The notes beneath the pieces are model-generated. The model made no database searches. It was not told where the DNA came from and saw nothing but the letters and a program-made list of their open reading frames with translations. The translations under genes and the position numbers were made by a program. Positions 9,101 through 19,325 of a DNA stretch of 64,000 nucleotides are shown here, piece after piece (position 1 is the stretch's first letter; each line of letters begins with the position of its first letter). The stretch spans positions 3,335,001 through 3,399,000 of the forward strand of contig NZ_CP141266.1 of assembly GCF_030540775.2 (NCBI RefSeq), given 5' to 3'. The DNA comes from Flavivirga abyssicola. Lineage in GTDB: Bacteria; Bacteroidota; Bacteroidia; Flavobacteriales; Flavobacteriaceae.

Positions 9101-11287
9101 ATCAACTTGATTGGCGAAAAATTGATAAGGGGTATTACCTAAAGGTGAAGGGTTTATTTTATAATGAATTTCAGACCCTGAAATTTGAGTGATACCTGTT
9201 TCAAAAACACCATCAAAATTAGAGTCGATTAGCAAACGGTTGTCTGGGTCAATAAGTGTGATGTTTTTATTTACGGGTAAAATTTTTGCAATAAAAGATT
9301 CGCCAGAAGTGATCACATGTGTGATTGCTGTATCTTCTTCTAATTTCACATTTACAGGTTCTGTAAAGATCAATGCATATGTGCTTTCTGCGCTTGATGC
9401 AGGTTGAACTATGCTTGTAAAACCACCAACATTGGTACCCGTTATAGTGTTTGTTGTACTTCCAGAGCTATTATTTTGACTGAAAGATGAAGAGGTTATG
9501 GATGTATCAACAGAACTATCTTGAAATATTAATTGTGGTGAATTTATGTTAGCAATATTTATCGTAACATTACCTCTTGATTCCGTACAATTAAGGATGC
9601 CATCATTATCATTATCGATATCAATATTATCAATAATACCATCATTATCAATATCATCAGGACATATGCTCACCGGAACTTCTGCTGATTCTAATCTTTC
9701 TAATGTACAAGTTATTATTCCAATTAGTTTGTATTTCCCAGGTACCATTGGGGTTAAAGTAGGCGTACTTATAAACTGATTTTGAAATCCTGTTCCATCA
9801 TCAAACCACCACTCAAAACTGTCAAAATTCTGAGTATTGGCTGCTTCTAAGGTAATATTAGGAATGCAGTTTCCTAAAGTTGCAAATTGGGCATCAAAAT
9901 TAATTTCCGGAGCCGAAGGAAAACCGGAATAAAAGCTTCCAGAGGTTGCTGCACCATTATAATTAAAATAGGCACAGTATAATTCGTCGGAACTTTGTAC
10001 AGATATGTTTCCAGAAAGTCCTTTTATTTTATAAGTAATATAATCAGGTTTTCCAGGAACTGTATTTGAGGCTACAGAAATGGGTGCATTATTAATAGTG
10101 ACAGTTGCTCCGACTTTTGTAACAATGGTAATACCTCCGGCATAAATAGTATTTCCAATATTTTGAATATTAGCTATATTATCTAAGTTTCCTCGTGCTT
10201 CGCAACTTAAGGGAGGCACAAAAAACATCCCTTGGTTGGCTTCACTAGATGTTCCGCTATTTCCTAATCCACCTACACCTTGATAGGCAAAGGCGGGCTG
10301 AGAAGTCTCAACATACATATTCCCATTTGTATTATATTGATTACCTTCAATAACATAGTAACTGCCAGCATTTATAGTTGCAATTGGTACATTTCCATTA
10401 ATACTAATGCTTGTATTATCTGTATGTGCTACGATTAAAACATTTTCCCAATCATTACTACCATCTCCTCTAACAAAAATGTATTCTGTACCTACTTTTG
10501 AGACATCAACAATTTGATCAATACCATAATCTCTTCCGCCGCCGCCGCCAAAACTACCATTTGCTGAACCACAATTTACAACAATAGGTTTGTCAGAACT
10601 TATTAAACTTCCTATTAATCCATCACGGTTAATAACTGAGGAGCTACTATTTGTAGCGATGGTATAACTCTCTCCTTTGTTTAAAGTGGTATTTATAGGC
10701 GTTGTCCCGCTATAATTTTTTATAACAAGACCAGCGGGAAGATTGCTAAAAGTAACTTGGGTATTATCTTCAGTTGCCATAACCGAGACAAAATTTAAAT
10801 AATTGTCTTGAGGGTTTTCGTTGGTATAACTGCCCACTCTAAAAGTAGTTCCTAAGGCAGAAAGTCCTTTACTAACTAAAGCTCCAGCTTGTGCACCTCC
10901 TCCTGCATTCATTCTTACAGATACATAAATGGTACTTTCTGCTTCAATAATATAACCTTTATTATTAACTACTGTGCTGGTTTGTGAGGAAGGAATAAAT
11001 AATTGTCCGTTTCCGGAACCTAAAGATATTTGTTGTGGATTTGTATTTGAAACATTCCCCGTTATATAACTAGAGTTGGGTTGCCCCACGGGCTTTATAG
11101 TAAAAGGAATGTCTGAAGCACTAGGTGTCGATACATAGATATATTGATCTTCTGGGTTGGCATTACCAAATTCCGCGCTGGTTAATGGCGGTATATAATG
11201 TGTTTTACTTAATTGCGAATAGGCTTGTGTGGTAAAGGCAATTATGAATATTAACAATATTTTTTTATAAGAAGCTAATAAATGCAT
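6131..11287 (-). CDS. Giant T9SS type B surface protein with IgGFc-binding-like N-terminus and TSP3 repeats
   Basis: A 1718-aa secreted protein. Residues 1-25 form a signal peptide ending QAYSQ. Residues about 30-480 resemble the IgGFc-binding-protein N-terminal domain (repeated YIYVSTPSAS, GYIIEAESTIYVS and PAFAYQGVGG segments). Residues about 545-570 and 760-910 carry acidic DxDxDG thrombospondin type 3-like calcium sites (DIDNDGIIDNIDIDNDND). Next come several ~100-residue beta repeats starting CDDxDxx or CDNDTD. The last ~85 residues (PKYFTPNGDNIND ... GWDGTFNG ... DDYWFRV ... HFTLKR) are the gliding-motility-associated C-terminal sorting domain. It is probably exported by the type IX secretion system and anchored at the cell surface as an adhesin. 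The ligand is unknown. Confidence 0.85.
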   Translation of the reverse strand: MHLLASYKKILLIFIIAFTTQAYSQLSKTHYIPPLTSAEFGNANPEDQYIYVSTPSASDIPFTIKPVGQPNSSYITGNVSNTNPQQISLGSGNGQLFIPSSQTSTVVNNKGYIIEAESTIYVSVRMNAGGGAQAGALVSKGLSALGTTFRVGSYTNENPQDNYLNFVSVMATEDNTQVTFSNLPAGLVIKNYSGTTPINTTLNKGESYTIATNSSSSVINRDGLIGSLISSDKPIVVNCGSANGSFGGGGGRDYGIDQIVDVSKVGTEYIFVRGDGSNDWENVLIVAHTDNTSISINGNVPIATINAGSYYVIEGNQYNTNGNMYVETSQPAFAYQGVGGLGNSGTSSEANQGMFFVPPLSCEARGNLDNIANIQNIGNTIYAGGITIVTKVGATVTINNAPISVASNTVPGKPDYITYKIKGLSGNISVQSSDELYCAYFNYNGAATSGSFYSGFPSAPEINFDAQFATLGNCIPNITLEAANTQNFDSFEWWFDDGTGFQNQFISTPTLTPMVPGKYKLIGIITCTLERLESAEVPVSICPDDIDNDGIIDNIDIDNDNDGILNCTESRGNVTINIANINSPQLIFQDSSVDTSITSSSFSQNNSSGSTTNTITGTNVGGFTSIVQPASSAESTYALIFTEPVNVKLEEDTAITHVITSGESFIAKILPVNKNITLIDPDNRLLIDSNFDGVFETGITQISGSEIHYKINPSPLGNTPYQFFANQVDGFSFIHKLSNTTTASTYSGTISLTCFKKDTDLDGIKDELDLDSDNDGLPDIIENNGALVTLSNIDVDTNGLDDIFDINGIPLDSDSDTIFDFYDLDSDNDGIYDLIESGQLGTLSDTNLDGIEDGPTYGINGWADAAETAPDSNIIGYIPNDLDNDSVLSYIDLDSDGDTCSDVIEAGFSDANGDDLLGDNLVTTNAFGLVTNASDGYTIPNSDYLDAAPISILTQPSNTVVCESSNTTISISTSTIDTIQWEISTDGINWNTISDNVIYSGSQTTNLNITSTPLSLDTYQYRAFLNVTGNSCGLYSDAIELTVNPLPIINSPVVLIQCDDEDPTTLGYSPFNLTEANNEISTNASNETFTYFLTQADAISGNTTSPDYIVDPTTFINRSISSDVIWARVESSMGCVQTAEIQLNVSTTVIPSTFLVTFNQCDDFLDINGLDTVNNDDRDGIATFDFSSVTTTIINSIPPGQNPLPPRYYRNETDALAEINEITNITSYRNIGYPGSQFIYVRVDSDIANDCLALGAHVLLNVEALPTAHDIPAFIECDNDTDPNNGFLFNTANLETDLLNGQSLTDVSVTYFDSLGNQLTDFDGNLISSLFPNTFLSTSQTITARVTNNNTAAPDGPCYDETTIEFRIDIQPIANPISTQIVCDGDLSDIDNDGTYPFDTSTFSSTILGTQTGMEIYFDYMNENGNLVTDSTSLPNPLISGNQTISVEVINPLNRTCIATTNIDLIVNPLPEFTINPEEIVCTSDPTFSVILDPIEANISESFTYEWVYEDGTLLSNDTILTVSIPGIYSVTLTKTDDTGCSRTLTVDVKASEKATITQDDVTIVDLSENNSVTIDPTNLGLGNYEYALGEENTSFIIYQEEPTFNNVQAGFYTIYVRDPICGIATLDISVIGHPKYFTPNGDNINDYWKIKGISNTVQPNSAVLIYDRYGKLLKQLSVQSDGWDGTFNGILLPTDDYWFRVFLQDGREFSGHFTLKR

Positions 11288-11307
11288 GTGTCTACTGTTA
11301 ATAGATA

Positions 11308-11360
11308 AAAGTCTAAATGAACTAAATACTAAAATATAGTATTTAGTTCATTTAGACTTT
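11308..11360 (-). terminator. Perfect 24-bp-stem terminator between two adhesin genes
   Basis: Bases 11308-11331 and 11337-11360 are exact reverse complements of 24 nucleotides around an AAATA loop. On the minus strand the stem is followed by a short T run. It lies after the stop of the 1652-aa adhesin gene and before the start of the 1718-aa one, so the two are probably separate transcripts. Confidence 0.8.
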
Positions 11361-11478
11361 ATAAAATCAGGAAGGTTTAATCTTTTTAGATAAAGAGCAT
11401 GAAAAAAACGGCTATTTCGTAAAACAACTGTTAAAATTATCTTACTTTATTAATAAACAAGGTTGTTTGATAATAATA

Positions 11479-14400
11479 TTAACGTTTTAGTGCAAAGTGT
11501 CCTGTGAGATTAAAAGAATTACCATCTTGAATGACATCGGCTGAAAACCAATAATCATCAGAAGGCATATTATGTCCATTATAGGTGCCGTCCCACCCTG
11601 GAGATGTGTGCGGTAAGGTTTTAAGGAGTTTACCATGTCTATTGTAAATATGTACAATCGTACCTGGTAACAGTTCAATACCTACAATATGCCAAGTATC
11701 ATAAAAACCATCACTATTTGGAGTGACAAATTTTGGGATATCTATAACAACAACATCTTCTGATATGTCCATACATCCTTTTAGATCTCTAACAGTAACG
11801 GTGTGTTTACCAAATGTTACATTTTCAAAAATATTAGATGTTTGTGGGGCTCCATCATCCAGTATGAATACATAATCACCAATATTATTAGTATCAATAT
11901 CAACAGTAATACTATTTGGATCTGCAAAATCAACTGTTGTAGTCAAGTTTATTGTAGCAGCTTCAGATTCTATAACGGAAAAAGAATGTGTGTACGGGCA
12001 ATCCCCGCCTATTAAATACGGTCTGGTCACTGTTACGGAGTAATTACCAACATCACTGATATCATCTAATAATATTTCTGACGTTGTTGCTCCTGTGGAC
12101 CATAAATAGGTATCGTCTGGATTGCCAGTTTCTGCACTGATTACTAAAGGTAAATTGTCTATACATAGTGGAACCACATCATCTATTGGAATAACGGGTA
12201 AAGGGTTTATACGCGTATTAAATACTGTTGTATCAAAACATCCTGTATTATTATTTTCAATCCGAGCGTATATGGTTTCACTATCAAATGCGAGATAATT
12301 ATTGTCTATACTGTTTGTGCCACTTTCAGCATTAGCAAAATCATTATAGAATGTAATACTAAAATCTGAAGTGTTTTGAGTTCCTAAAATAGTATTGGTG
12401 GCTAATGAGGGTAAATCAAATTCAAAAAAACCATCAAAGTCATCATCACAAGTAATTAAATCTGGTATAGGGTTTGCAATTGGATTTGGATTTATTTGTA
12501 AATTAAATGAAGGGGCTATAAAACAGCCTGTAGTCATATTTGAAACTCTAATAAATATAGTATGATTACTAGCCGTATAGTTGAATATATTATTTAATGG
12601 CGCTGTATTATTATCTGCGTCGCTTTGCGAACTATGATACGAGATATTTACTAAACTCGGATCGTCTACTATCATAGTGTCTACAGCAGATAAATCGAAA
12701 GTATCTGTATCATTATCGCATATAGAAATCGTTGTTATAGTATTAATAGCGGGTGGGAGGTTTACTCTTAATTCTAGTGGAGCAATACTAAAACATTCGG
12801 TTAAAGTATTAGCTACTTTGATATAGACTGTTTTAGCAATTGAGCTAAAACTTGAAGGATTAAGTATTTCATTCGTGTTATCTAATCCATCATCCTGATT
12901 TATGTCTTCAAAGTTTTCAAAATAATTAATGCTTAAAATTCCTAAGTTTAATTCTCTTTCATCTAAAATTTCTAAATCTGATGTTTCTAAATTGAAAGTT
13001 GTATTGCCATCATAATCTTCATCACAACGTATTAAAGCTGTAGTAGGAGGGGTGATGTTGGGAGCTGCAGTAATATTTATGTTAATAGTTTCAACAACAT
13101 AGCATAATGAATCATCACTCTCAATTCTAACAAATAAAGTTTGTTGGTTCTTTGTTGTGTTTGTATAAGGAGATGACAGTGGATTGTCGCCATTTTCAGC
13201 TTCTAGAAGGGTTAAATGAAAGGTAATATTTAAAACTTCGGGAGGGGTAGGTCCTTGAATTTCTATAATTTTTTCATTTAAGTCAAAAACTTCTATTCCG
13301 TCATTACTAGTATCATCACAAGTTAAAAAAGGTGTAGGAACATTATAAACTGGGTTTGGAGATACTTGTAATATAAATGAAGATGTATCAAAGCAGGTTG
13401 GGTCTGTTATATTTTCTACGCGAACATAAATGGTTTGAGGGCTTGATGTGTTTTCATATGCATTATCTTTATCAATTGGTATAGTAAAAGCCGCATCTTC
13501 AAAATAAAAAACTTCCTTGCCTGTTTGACCGTTTAAAATTTCAGCATCTTTATCAGCTAAAATAAACTCAGCTGTACTGCCACCTACGGTTTGACAGATC
13601 TGAAATGAATTAATGGTAGGAATAACAGGTTCTGTATTTACAATAATTTCCTGTTCTACTATATTATAACACCCTTCGGAAGATAGCATATTTTCTACTC
13701 TTACGTAGATAATTTGAGTGCTGGTATTGTAAGCTGTTCTTTCTGGGGCGGAAATTGCATTTGTTGGTGTAGTGGAATCTGCATCCGCAAATGTTGTGAA
13801 AAAGTCTATTTTAAGATTGGTTGGACTTGCAACGACATCGTCTATTATGTCATTTAAATTTATAGTTATTATACCATCAGGGGTGCCATCATTGTTATCG
13901 CATTCAATAATTGGAGGAGGCGTATTAGCTGGTGGTGCTAAAACAACTTGGATTTGAAAAAAGTTAGTTGTAGCACATCCTGTATCATTGTTTACAATTC
14001 GTGCGTAAATATCTTCTGTTGCGTTTGTATTGGTATAAAAATCTGGTAACTGGTTCGTTGTGTTATTTGAATCTGCATCAGCAGCACTTGGAAAATAGGT
14101 AACCGAAAAATTTGCATTACCATTGGTTACCATATCATCTAGCGAATGTAAGTCAATACTAACAATACCGTCATCATCTGTATCACAATAAGGAATTGGG
14201 CTTGCTGGGTTAAATTGCAATATAGGGTTTACTAAAAGTGTTATCTCTCCTACTTCTGTACAGTTACCATCATTCATACTAACGTATAATGTTTTTGGGC
14301 TCGTTGCTTCATAAAGTATGCCTTTAGGAATAGGGTTTGAGTTGCTATCTCTTTCTGGCTCGGTTTCATAAAATGTAACAGTAACTGGGTTTGGCAAATC

Positions 14401-16437
14401 GTTAGAGATAAAAGATTCTACAGATGTTAAATTAAATTCTAGTGTATCGCCTTCTATATCATTTGTGTCACATAAAGCAAAATCTCCTAAGTCTGTACCA
14501 GTTAAAAGTAGATTGGTATGAATTTCTAGAGGCACAATAGTAGCACAACCAGTTGTATCATCTTCTATTCTTACATAAATAGTTTGCTGCTCAAGGTTTA
14601 TATTTTCATAATTCGTTGTATTTGTAATAGGATTTGTACCAGCATTAGCATCATCAAGACTTTCATGAAATGTAGGAGTGACACCTCCTAATCCGCCTAT
14701 TATATCGCTAAGAACACTTTCTAAGTTAAAATTAGCAGTGCCGTCCATATCTCTGTCACAGGCATCTAAATATTGGGTATCTCTGTTTACTATTGGACTT
14801 ATAGTAATATTGGCCAATAATGTTGTTGTACTAACACAGCCTGTTAATGAGTTTATAACTCTAACATAAATAACTTCCGTAGCATTATTTGTATTGGCAA
14901 ATGGGGATGTTATGGGGTTATTACCGGTATTTGCGTCAGCTGGATTACGATGATAAGATACTATGAGGTTACTTAATCCACCAGTTATTTCATCATCTCT
15001 TTGTGTTAATTCACCTGGTTCTATGATGGCGAAACCATCCGGAGAATCATCGTCATCACAAATTTCTATATCTGAAGGCGTATTTATATTAGGAAGCTCA
15101 TTTACAATTAAATTAAAAGAGGTATAGGCAAAACAATTACTGTCTGTATCATCAATTCTAACATAAATTGGTTGAGGACTTATTGTATTTGATATGGGGG
15201 CAGTAATCTCGTTAACATCGCCTCTAGCTTCTGCTTCAGAATAATGATAGGAAAAGGTGTAATTGGAAAAAGGAATATTATTTGCTAATTCAGAATTTTT
15301 GGTAGAAAGATCAAATGTTTCTATTCCATCACCACTTGCATCATCACATAATTCATAATCACTAATAGGAGTAATAGGCTCTTCTGAATTTAATATAACA
15401 TTTATTTCATCTTCTTCAGGGCAACTCGTACCATTTAAGTCTACAGTGACTACAACTCTATAAGTACCGCTTTGTATAGCATTATAAGTAGGGTTTGTAG
15501 CACCACTTATTAGGTTATTATCCAAATACCACGCATAGGTAGCTAGAGGGTTATTTATATCAGCACTTAAAAGTGTTGCGCTAGCACAGGTTTCTATATC
15601 CTCACCTAAGTCTAAAATTGTAAAACTATCGCCTTCAATAAATACTGCCGAATCAAAAGTACCATCATTTTGGTCAGCAATAATTATTTTGACATGATAT
15701 TGAACATTGGGAGTAATCGTTGCGGATGCTGTGAGGACATTACTACGGCCAACATAATTGGTGTCACCAATATTATAACCATCAAAAAATTGTTCGTTTT
15801 GCGGAGGGCAAGCAGGTAATAAATTAGGGCGTATATTATTAGTGTTAACTGGGTCTGAAGTGCCTGGAACTAAAGCAATATTTTGATAAGGTCCAGTGCT
15901 GGTAGCTTCTCTAATGAGAAAAACAAACCCATCTGAAACTAAACAAGGATTAATACCGTCATAGTCTTCTGAAGCAAATAAGTAGTTAAATTGAATTTGA
16001 TTGGATATTGATACAATGTCAAACTCTATAGATGTTGCGTTAACTGTATTGGTAGTCCCTAGAGCAGTTTCTAAATCTGGATCTGTTCCCCAACTTGTTG
16101 AACTTTCACTAAGTGTAGGTGTAATAACACCATTGCCGCCAGATGCAGCACTACCAGTTGAAAGCATAATACCATTTTCAAAAGGGAAATTAGAGCTAGC
16201 ACGTTCAAAATAGCCGTAACTAGGTAAACCATGTGCATTACCGTTAACTGGTGAGGTTATATTAGAAATATCTACACAACCATCTACCAAATTGTCTTCT
16301 ATAAGTTGTTGTAAACCAACACTACTGTCTACAGATATTTGTTGCGAGAACATAAGGTTATTACCGCAAATAAGGATAAGCAAGATGTAGTAAATAGACC
16401 TCATAGTTTGTAGGCTTTCTTTTTTTGATTTTACCAA
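11479..16437 (-). CDS. Giant T9SS type B surface protein with choice-of-anchor L domain and about eleven CDxDxDG repeats
   Basis: A 1652-aa secreted protein. After the signal peptide comes a domain of roughly 230 residues that looks like the choice-of-anchor L family (LIEDNLVDGCVDISN, GIMLSTGSAASGGNG, FNYLFASEDYDGINP). About eleven tandem ~95-100-residue beta-sandwich repeats follow. Each begins with a cysteine and acidic run such as CDDASGDGIETFDL, CDRDMDGTANFNL or CDTDDDGIVSIDL, and carries a YVRVE...TGC strand and a VNPxP end. The C-terminus (PKFVTPNSDGFYDTW ... GWDGTYNG ... GHFALKR) is the type B sorting domain. An in-frame ATG at 16404 gives a more compact signal peptide and may be the real start. 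It is likely a calcium-stabilised filament or adhesin at the outer membrane. Confidence 0.85.
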   Translation of the reverse strand: MVKSKKESLQTMRSIYYILLILICGNNLMFSQQISVDSSVGLQQLIEDNLVDGCVDISNITSPVNGNAHGLPSYGYFERASSNFPFENGIMLSTGSAASGGNGVITPTLSESSTSWGTDPDLETALGTTNTVNATSIEFDIVSISNQIQFNYLFASEDYDGINPCLVSDGFVFLIREATSTGPYQNIALVPGTSDPVNTNNIRPNLLPACPPQNEQFFDGYNIGDTNYVGRSNVLTASATITPNVQYHVKIIIADQNDGTFDSAVFIEGDSFTILDLGEDIETCASATLLSADINNPLATYAWYLDNNLISGATNPTYNAIQSGTYRVVVTVDLNGTSCPEEDEINVILNSEEPITPISDYELCDDASGDGIETFDLSTKNSELANNIPFSNYTFSYHYSEAEARGDVNEITAPISNTISPQPIYVRIDDTDSNCFAYTSFNLIVNELPNINTPSDIEICDDDDSPDGFAIIEPGELTQRDDEITGGLSNLIVSYHRNPADANTGNNPITSPFANTNNATEVIYVRVINSLTGCVSTTTLLANITISPIVNRDTQYLDACDRDMDGTANFNLESVLSDIIGGLGGVTPTFHESLDDANAGTNPITNTTNYENINLEQQTIYVRIEDDTTGCATIVPLEIHTNLLLTGTDLGDFALCDTNDIEGDTLEFNLTSVESFISNDLPNPVTVTFYETEPERDSNSNPIPKGILYEATSPKTLYVSMNDGNCTEVGEITLLVNPILQFNPASPIPYCDTDDDGIVSIDLHSLDDMVTNGNANFSVTYFPSAADADSNNTTNQLPDFYTNTNATEDIYARIVNNDTGCATTNFFQIQVVLAPPANTPPPIIECDNNDGTPDGIITINLNDIIDDVVASPTNLKIDFFTTFADADSTTPTNAISAPERTAYNTSTQIIYVRVENMLSSEGCYNIVEQEIIVNTEPVIPTINSFQICQTVGGSTAEFILADKDAEILNGQTGKEVFYFEDAAFTIPIDKDNAYENTSSPQTIYVRVENITDPTCFDTSSFILQVSPNPVYNVPTPFLTCDDTSNDGIEVFDLNEKIIEIQGPTPPEVLNITFHLTLLEAENGDNPLSSPYTNTTKNQQTLFVRIESDDSLCYVVETININITAAPNITPPTTALIRCDEDYDGNTTFNLETSDLEILDERELNLGILSINYFENFEDINQDDGLDNTNEILNPSSFSSIAKTVYIKVANTLTECFSIAPLELRVNLPPAINTITTISICDNDTDTFDLSAVDTMIVDDPSLVNISYHSSQSDADNNTAPLNNIFNYTASNHTIFIRVSNMTTGCFIAPSFNLQINPNPIANPIPDLITCDDDFDGFFEFDLPSLATNTILGTQNTSDFSITFYNDFANAESGTNSIDNNYLAFDSETIYARIENNNTGCFDTTVFNTRINPLPVIPIDDVVPLCIDNLPLVISAETGNPDDTYLWSTGATTSEILLDDISDVGNYSVTVTRPYLIGGDCPYTHSFSVIESEAATINLTTTVDFADPNSITVDIDTNNIGDYVFILDDGAPQTSNIFENVTFGKHTVTVRDLKGCMDISEDVVVIDIPKFVTPNSDGFYDTWHIVGIELLPGTIVHIYNRHGKLLKTLPHTSPGWDGTYNGHNMPSDDYWFSADVIQDGNSFNLTGHFALKR

Positions 16438-16546
16438 GAAAAATATTTATCCAAGTTGGGGTTAATTTATGGTCGGAAATTAGATGTTTTTTAAGTGAAA
16501 CACAAAAAAATACAATGAAATGCATTTTAATTAGTTTTAAGGTCTT

Positions 16547-19306
16547 TTAGTATTTTAAGGTAAAATGGTTTTTAAAGACTCTTCCATCTTGTAGTTCAAT
16601 GTCAAACCAATAATCATCAACAGGAAGCTTTTGGCCATTAATAGTACCATCCCAACCTTCTCCAAGAGGGGTTATTTGTTTTATTAATTTACCATATCTG
16701 TTAAAAATACGAATTTTAGTGTTAGGCTGAAACATATTTGAAACACCATATATTTGCCAGGTATCGTGCTTACCGTCATTATTAGGTGTAAAAAACTTTG
16801 GAAAACCAATAACATAGGCTTTGTCATTAGTTGGCGGCCCGCAATCATTTTTTACATCATTAACAGTTACGGTATAAATACCAGGAAAAACATTTTCAAA
16901 AACATTACTTTCTTGATAAGGAAATACGACCGTGTTATTTTCATCAATCAATCTATACTCATATGTGCCTTCACCAGTGGCAATTACGGTAATCGTATTA
17001 TTTTGTGAAGCATCAACAACATTGATTTCTTGAATAGTTGCTACGTTAGAAGGAAGAACGACAATAGTTCTTTTTTTGGAACAACCAGTAATAGTATTTG
17101 TAGCAGTTACTATATAGTTTTTAGGTTCATTTATTTGAATTTCATAAGAATTTTCATCTGTAGACCAGCTATACGTGTAATCATTTTGTACGTTCCTTGG
17201 TATAAGTGCGTTAATTGGAATGGTTTGGGGTGATTCGTTTAGGCAGTAATAATACGTTAAGTCCTCAGTATCTATATCCGGTAATTTATTGACAATAAGC
17301 CTTACTTCTATAATACCAAAACAAGCATTATTGTTTTCAATACGAGCATAAATCGTTTGACTGTAAGGACTATCATTATTAGTATAAGATGGCCCTTCTA
17401 TATTATTTTCTTCTAAAAGCGCATCAACAAAGGTTTTATAAAAAATTATTGGATGTGTAAAGCTGTTACTCGTTTGAATATTGGTAGTAATATCATCTAA
17501 ATGAAATGTATTAATACCATCTTCAGACCCTAATTCATCGCAGTCATTATATCTATATGGCGCTAAGAATCTAGTGCTTAAATTTAAAGTTAAAACGGAA
17601 GTATCATAACAGTTTGTATTTGTATTATAAACTTCAACATAAATAGGTTCTGGAGCATCTGCATTGAAAGTATAATCACTACTATTTGGAACTTCGGTTG
17701 TTCTACTACTATCAGTAAAAAATCTAGTAGCCAATTCAGGAACCCCTCCTGTTAAATCGCTATTAGCCTGAGTTAGATCAAATCTTGTTAAACCTCCTAA
17801 AATACCATCCTCATCACATTGCGTAAGTATGGCATCATATGCTATGGGTTTTTTATTGATAGTTACATTTGCAATACCTTCAAACGTGTCATCGCATTTA
17901 CCTGTATTCAAATCTATGAATAATTTATATAGTCCTGTTTCGGTAACATCAAAAAAATGTTCTGTATAAGCAGCTTGATGAACACCATCTTTTTTCCATG
18001 AGTAAGTAGCTCCAGAACCATAATCAGCTTCTAATCTATAAGAGTCTCCTTCACATAACTGTAATCTTGTAGATGTGGAGTTATTGCCTATAATATCTAT
18101 TTTTTGAGCAAAGAAGGATGTTATAAATGGTGGTAGGCCTTGCCTTGAGTCACGACTTAAACTAATTTCATTATGCTTGTAATTACACGATGGTCCCAAA
18201 ACATTAGGATTATTTATAACAGATAAAAATGGAGAGCCTTGGGGGTATGTAATGCTCATGGCCCTATAAATTCTACCATCTGGACCTAGTTGTAGGCTCC
18301 CCCTGTATGTTTGTCTGTTGTCTAGTACAACTTCAGTGGCATTTATATCTGTAGCAGTTAAATCGTATTGTAATAGTGCTCCGTATTGTTCTGTTGGATC
18401 TATTAATTCGTCAATTGTTAAAGGGTTGTAATATGTTGTGACATATAAAATGTTATTGTTTTGAGAGAATTCAACACCATAGGGAGACTGACTTTTCCCT
18501 GGACGGGAAAAATTGATATCTATTTGTTTTTGATTACTTACCTTACCAGAATTCACATCAAAATCATAAAGAAATAAACCGTCAATTGAATTTGCACATG
18601 CCAGTTTTGTGCCATCAGGAGATAATTTTAAGTAACCTCTTTGATCGAATATGTTGAGACCACTAAAAGTAGAGGAAACGGGTGTTGTATTTATACCCGT
18701 ATCAGTAACTTCAAAAGCATGAAATGTATCGAAAATAAAATCAGTAGGGTCTCCATTTAAAGAAGAGAGCGTAATTACCCAAAGGGCTTGTGTATCACAA
18801 TCTTTGACAACAGCACTAATTTTTTCGGTACTATTAGGTAATAAATTAATATTTTTTGATGTGACGTCTCCAAATGTTCCATTTAACCTCATATTCACTT
18901 CAGAATAGTGAAACCCACGATCTGGATCGCCATTTAAAGAGGTGTCTGCTGTAAAAATATAATATATACTGGGGTCTTTAGGTTTAGGGATTACGATTGC
19001 CGATTGCGTGCTTGAAGGATCTCCATACAAACCACTCCCAACGATACCGTTTGCATTTGGCATAGGTCTGTGTAGTCTGTCCCAAACTGTTATTCCATCG
19101 GTATAAAATAATAAATTACCATTAGCATCAGAAATTGTAGTACAGCCTTCATCTGTATTTAATTGACCGGCTGTAAGTTCTGTAATGGTTCCATTAGGAT
19201 TAAAACGAATTCCAGCATTGGCACCGAAATACCAGTTTGAAGCTTCATTTTGAGTATAGGAATATAAGCTAAAACAAAGTATTCCGAATATGATAATTTT
19301 TTTCAT
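16547..19306 (-). CDS. T9SS type B surface protein, propeller-like N-terminus (paralogue of 21049-23769)
   Basis: A 919-aa secreted protein with a signal peptide (residues 1-18). Residues about 20-400 form repeated blade-like units (NWYFGANAGIRF, GNLLFYTDGITVWDR, LSPDGTKLACANS, QLGPDGRIYRAMS), as in beta-propeller or WD-like folds. A PKD/Ig-like segment (YSWKKDG) and two CDEDG/CDELG repeats follow, then the type B sorting domain (PKFFTPNNDGKHDTW ... GWDGTINGQ ... HFTLKY). It aligns nearly end to end with the 906-aa protein at 21049. Unlike that gene it is followed upstream only by a decayed permease fragment, so it is probably the derived duplicate. Its binding partner is unknown. Confidence 0.82.
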   Translation of the reverse strand: MKKIIIFGILCFSLYSYTQNEASNWYFGANAGIRFNPNGTITELTAGQLNTDEGCTTISDANGNLLFYTDGITVWDRLHRPMPNANGIVGSGLYGDPSSTQSAIVIPKPKDPSIYYIFTADTSLNGDPDRGFHYSEVNMRLNGTFGDVTSKNINLLPNSTEKISAVVKDCDTQALWVITLSSLNGDPTDFIFDTFHAFEVTDTGINTTPVSSTFSGLNIFDQRGYLKLSPDGTKLACANSIDGLFLYDFDVNSGKVSNQKQIDINFSRPGKSQSPYGVEFSQNNNILYVTTYYNPLTIDELIDPTEQYGALLQYDLTATDINATEVVLDNRQTYRGSLQLGPDGRIYRAMSITYPQGSPFLSVINNPNVLGPSCNYKHNEISLSRDSRQGLPPFITSFFAQKIDIIGNNSTSTRLQLCEGDSYRLEADYGSGATYSWKKDGVHQAAYTEHFFDVTETGLYKLFIDLNTGKCDDTFEGIANVTINKKPIAYDAILTQCDEDGILGGLTRFDLTQANSDLTGGVPELATRFFTDSSRTTEVPNSSDYTFNADAPEPIYVEVYNTNTNCYDTSVLTLNLSTRFLAPYRYNDCDELGSEDGINTFHLDDITTNIQTSNSFTHPIIFYKTFVDALLEENNIEGPSYTNNDSPYSQTIYARIENNNACFGIIEVRLIVNKLPDIDTEDLTYYYCLNESPQTIPINALIPRNVQNDYTYSWSTDENSYEIQINEPKNYIVTATNTITGCSKKRTIVVLPSNVATIQEINVVDASQNNTITVIATGEGTYEYRLIDENNTVVFPYQESNVFENVFPGIYTVTVNDVKNDCGPPTNDKAYVIGFPKFFTPNNDGKHDTWQIYGVSNMFQPNTKIRIFNRYGKLIKQITPLGEGWDGTINGQKLPVDDYWFDIELQDGRVFKNHFTLKY

Positions 19307-19325
19307 CTTAGAGTAGCAAGGCTAC

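Noticed and set aside
6131-19306. Regularly spaced repeats that could suggest a CRISPR array
   Set aside because: The periodicity is about 300 bases and protein-coding (adhesin repeats), without short identical direct repeats and spacers.
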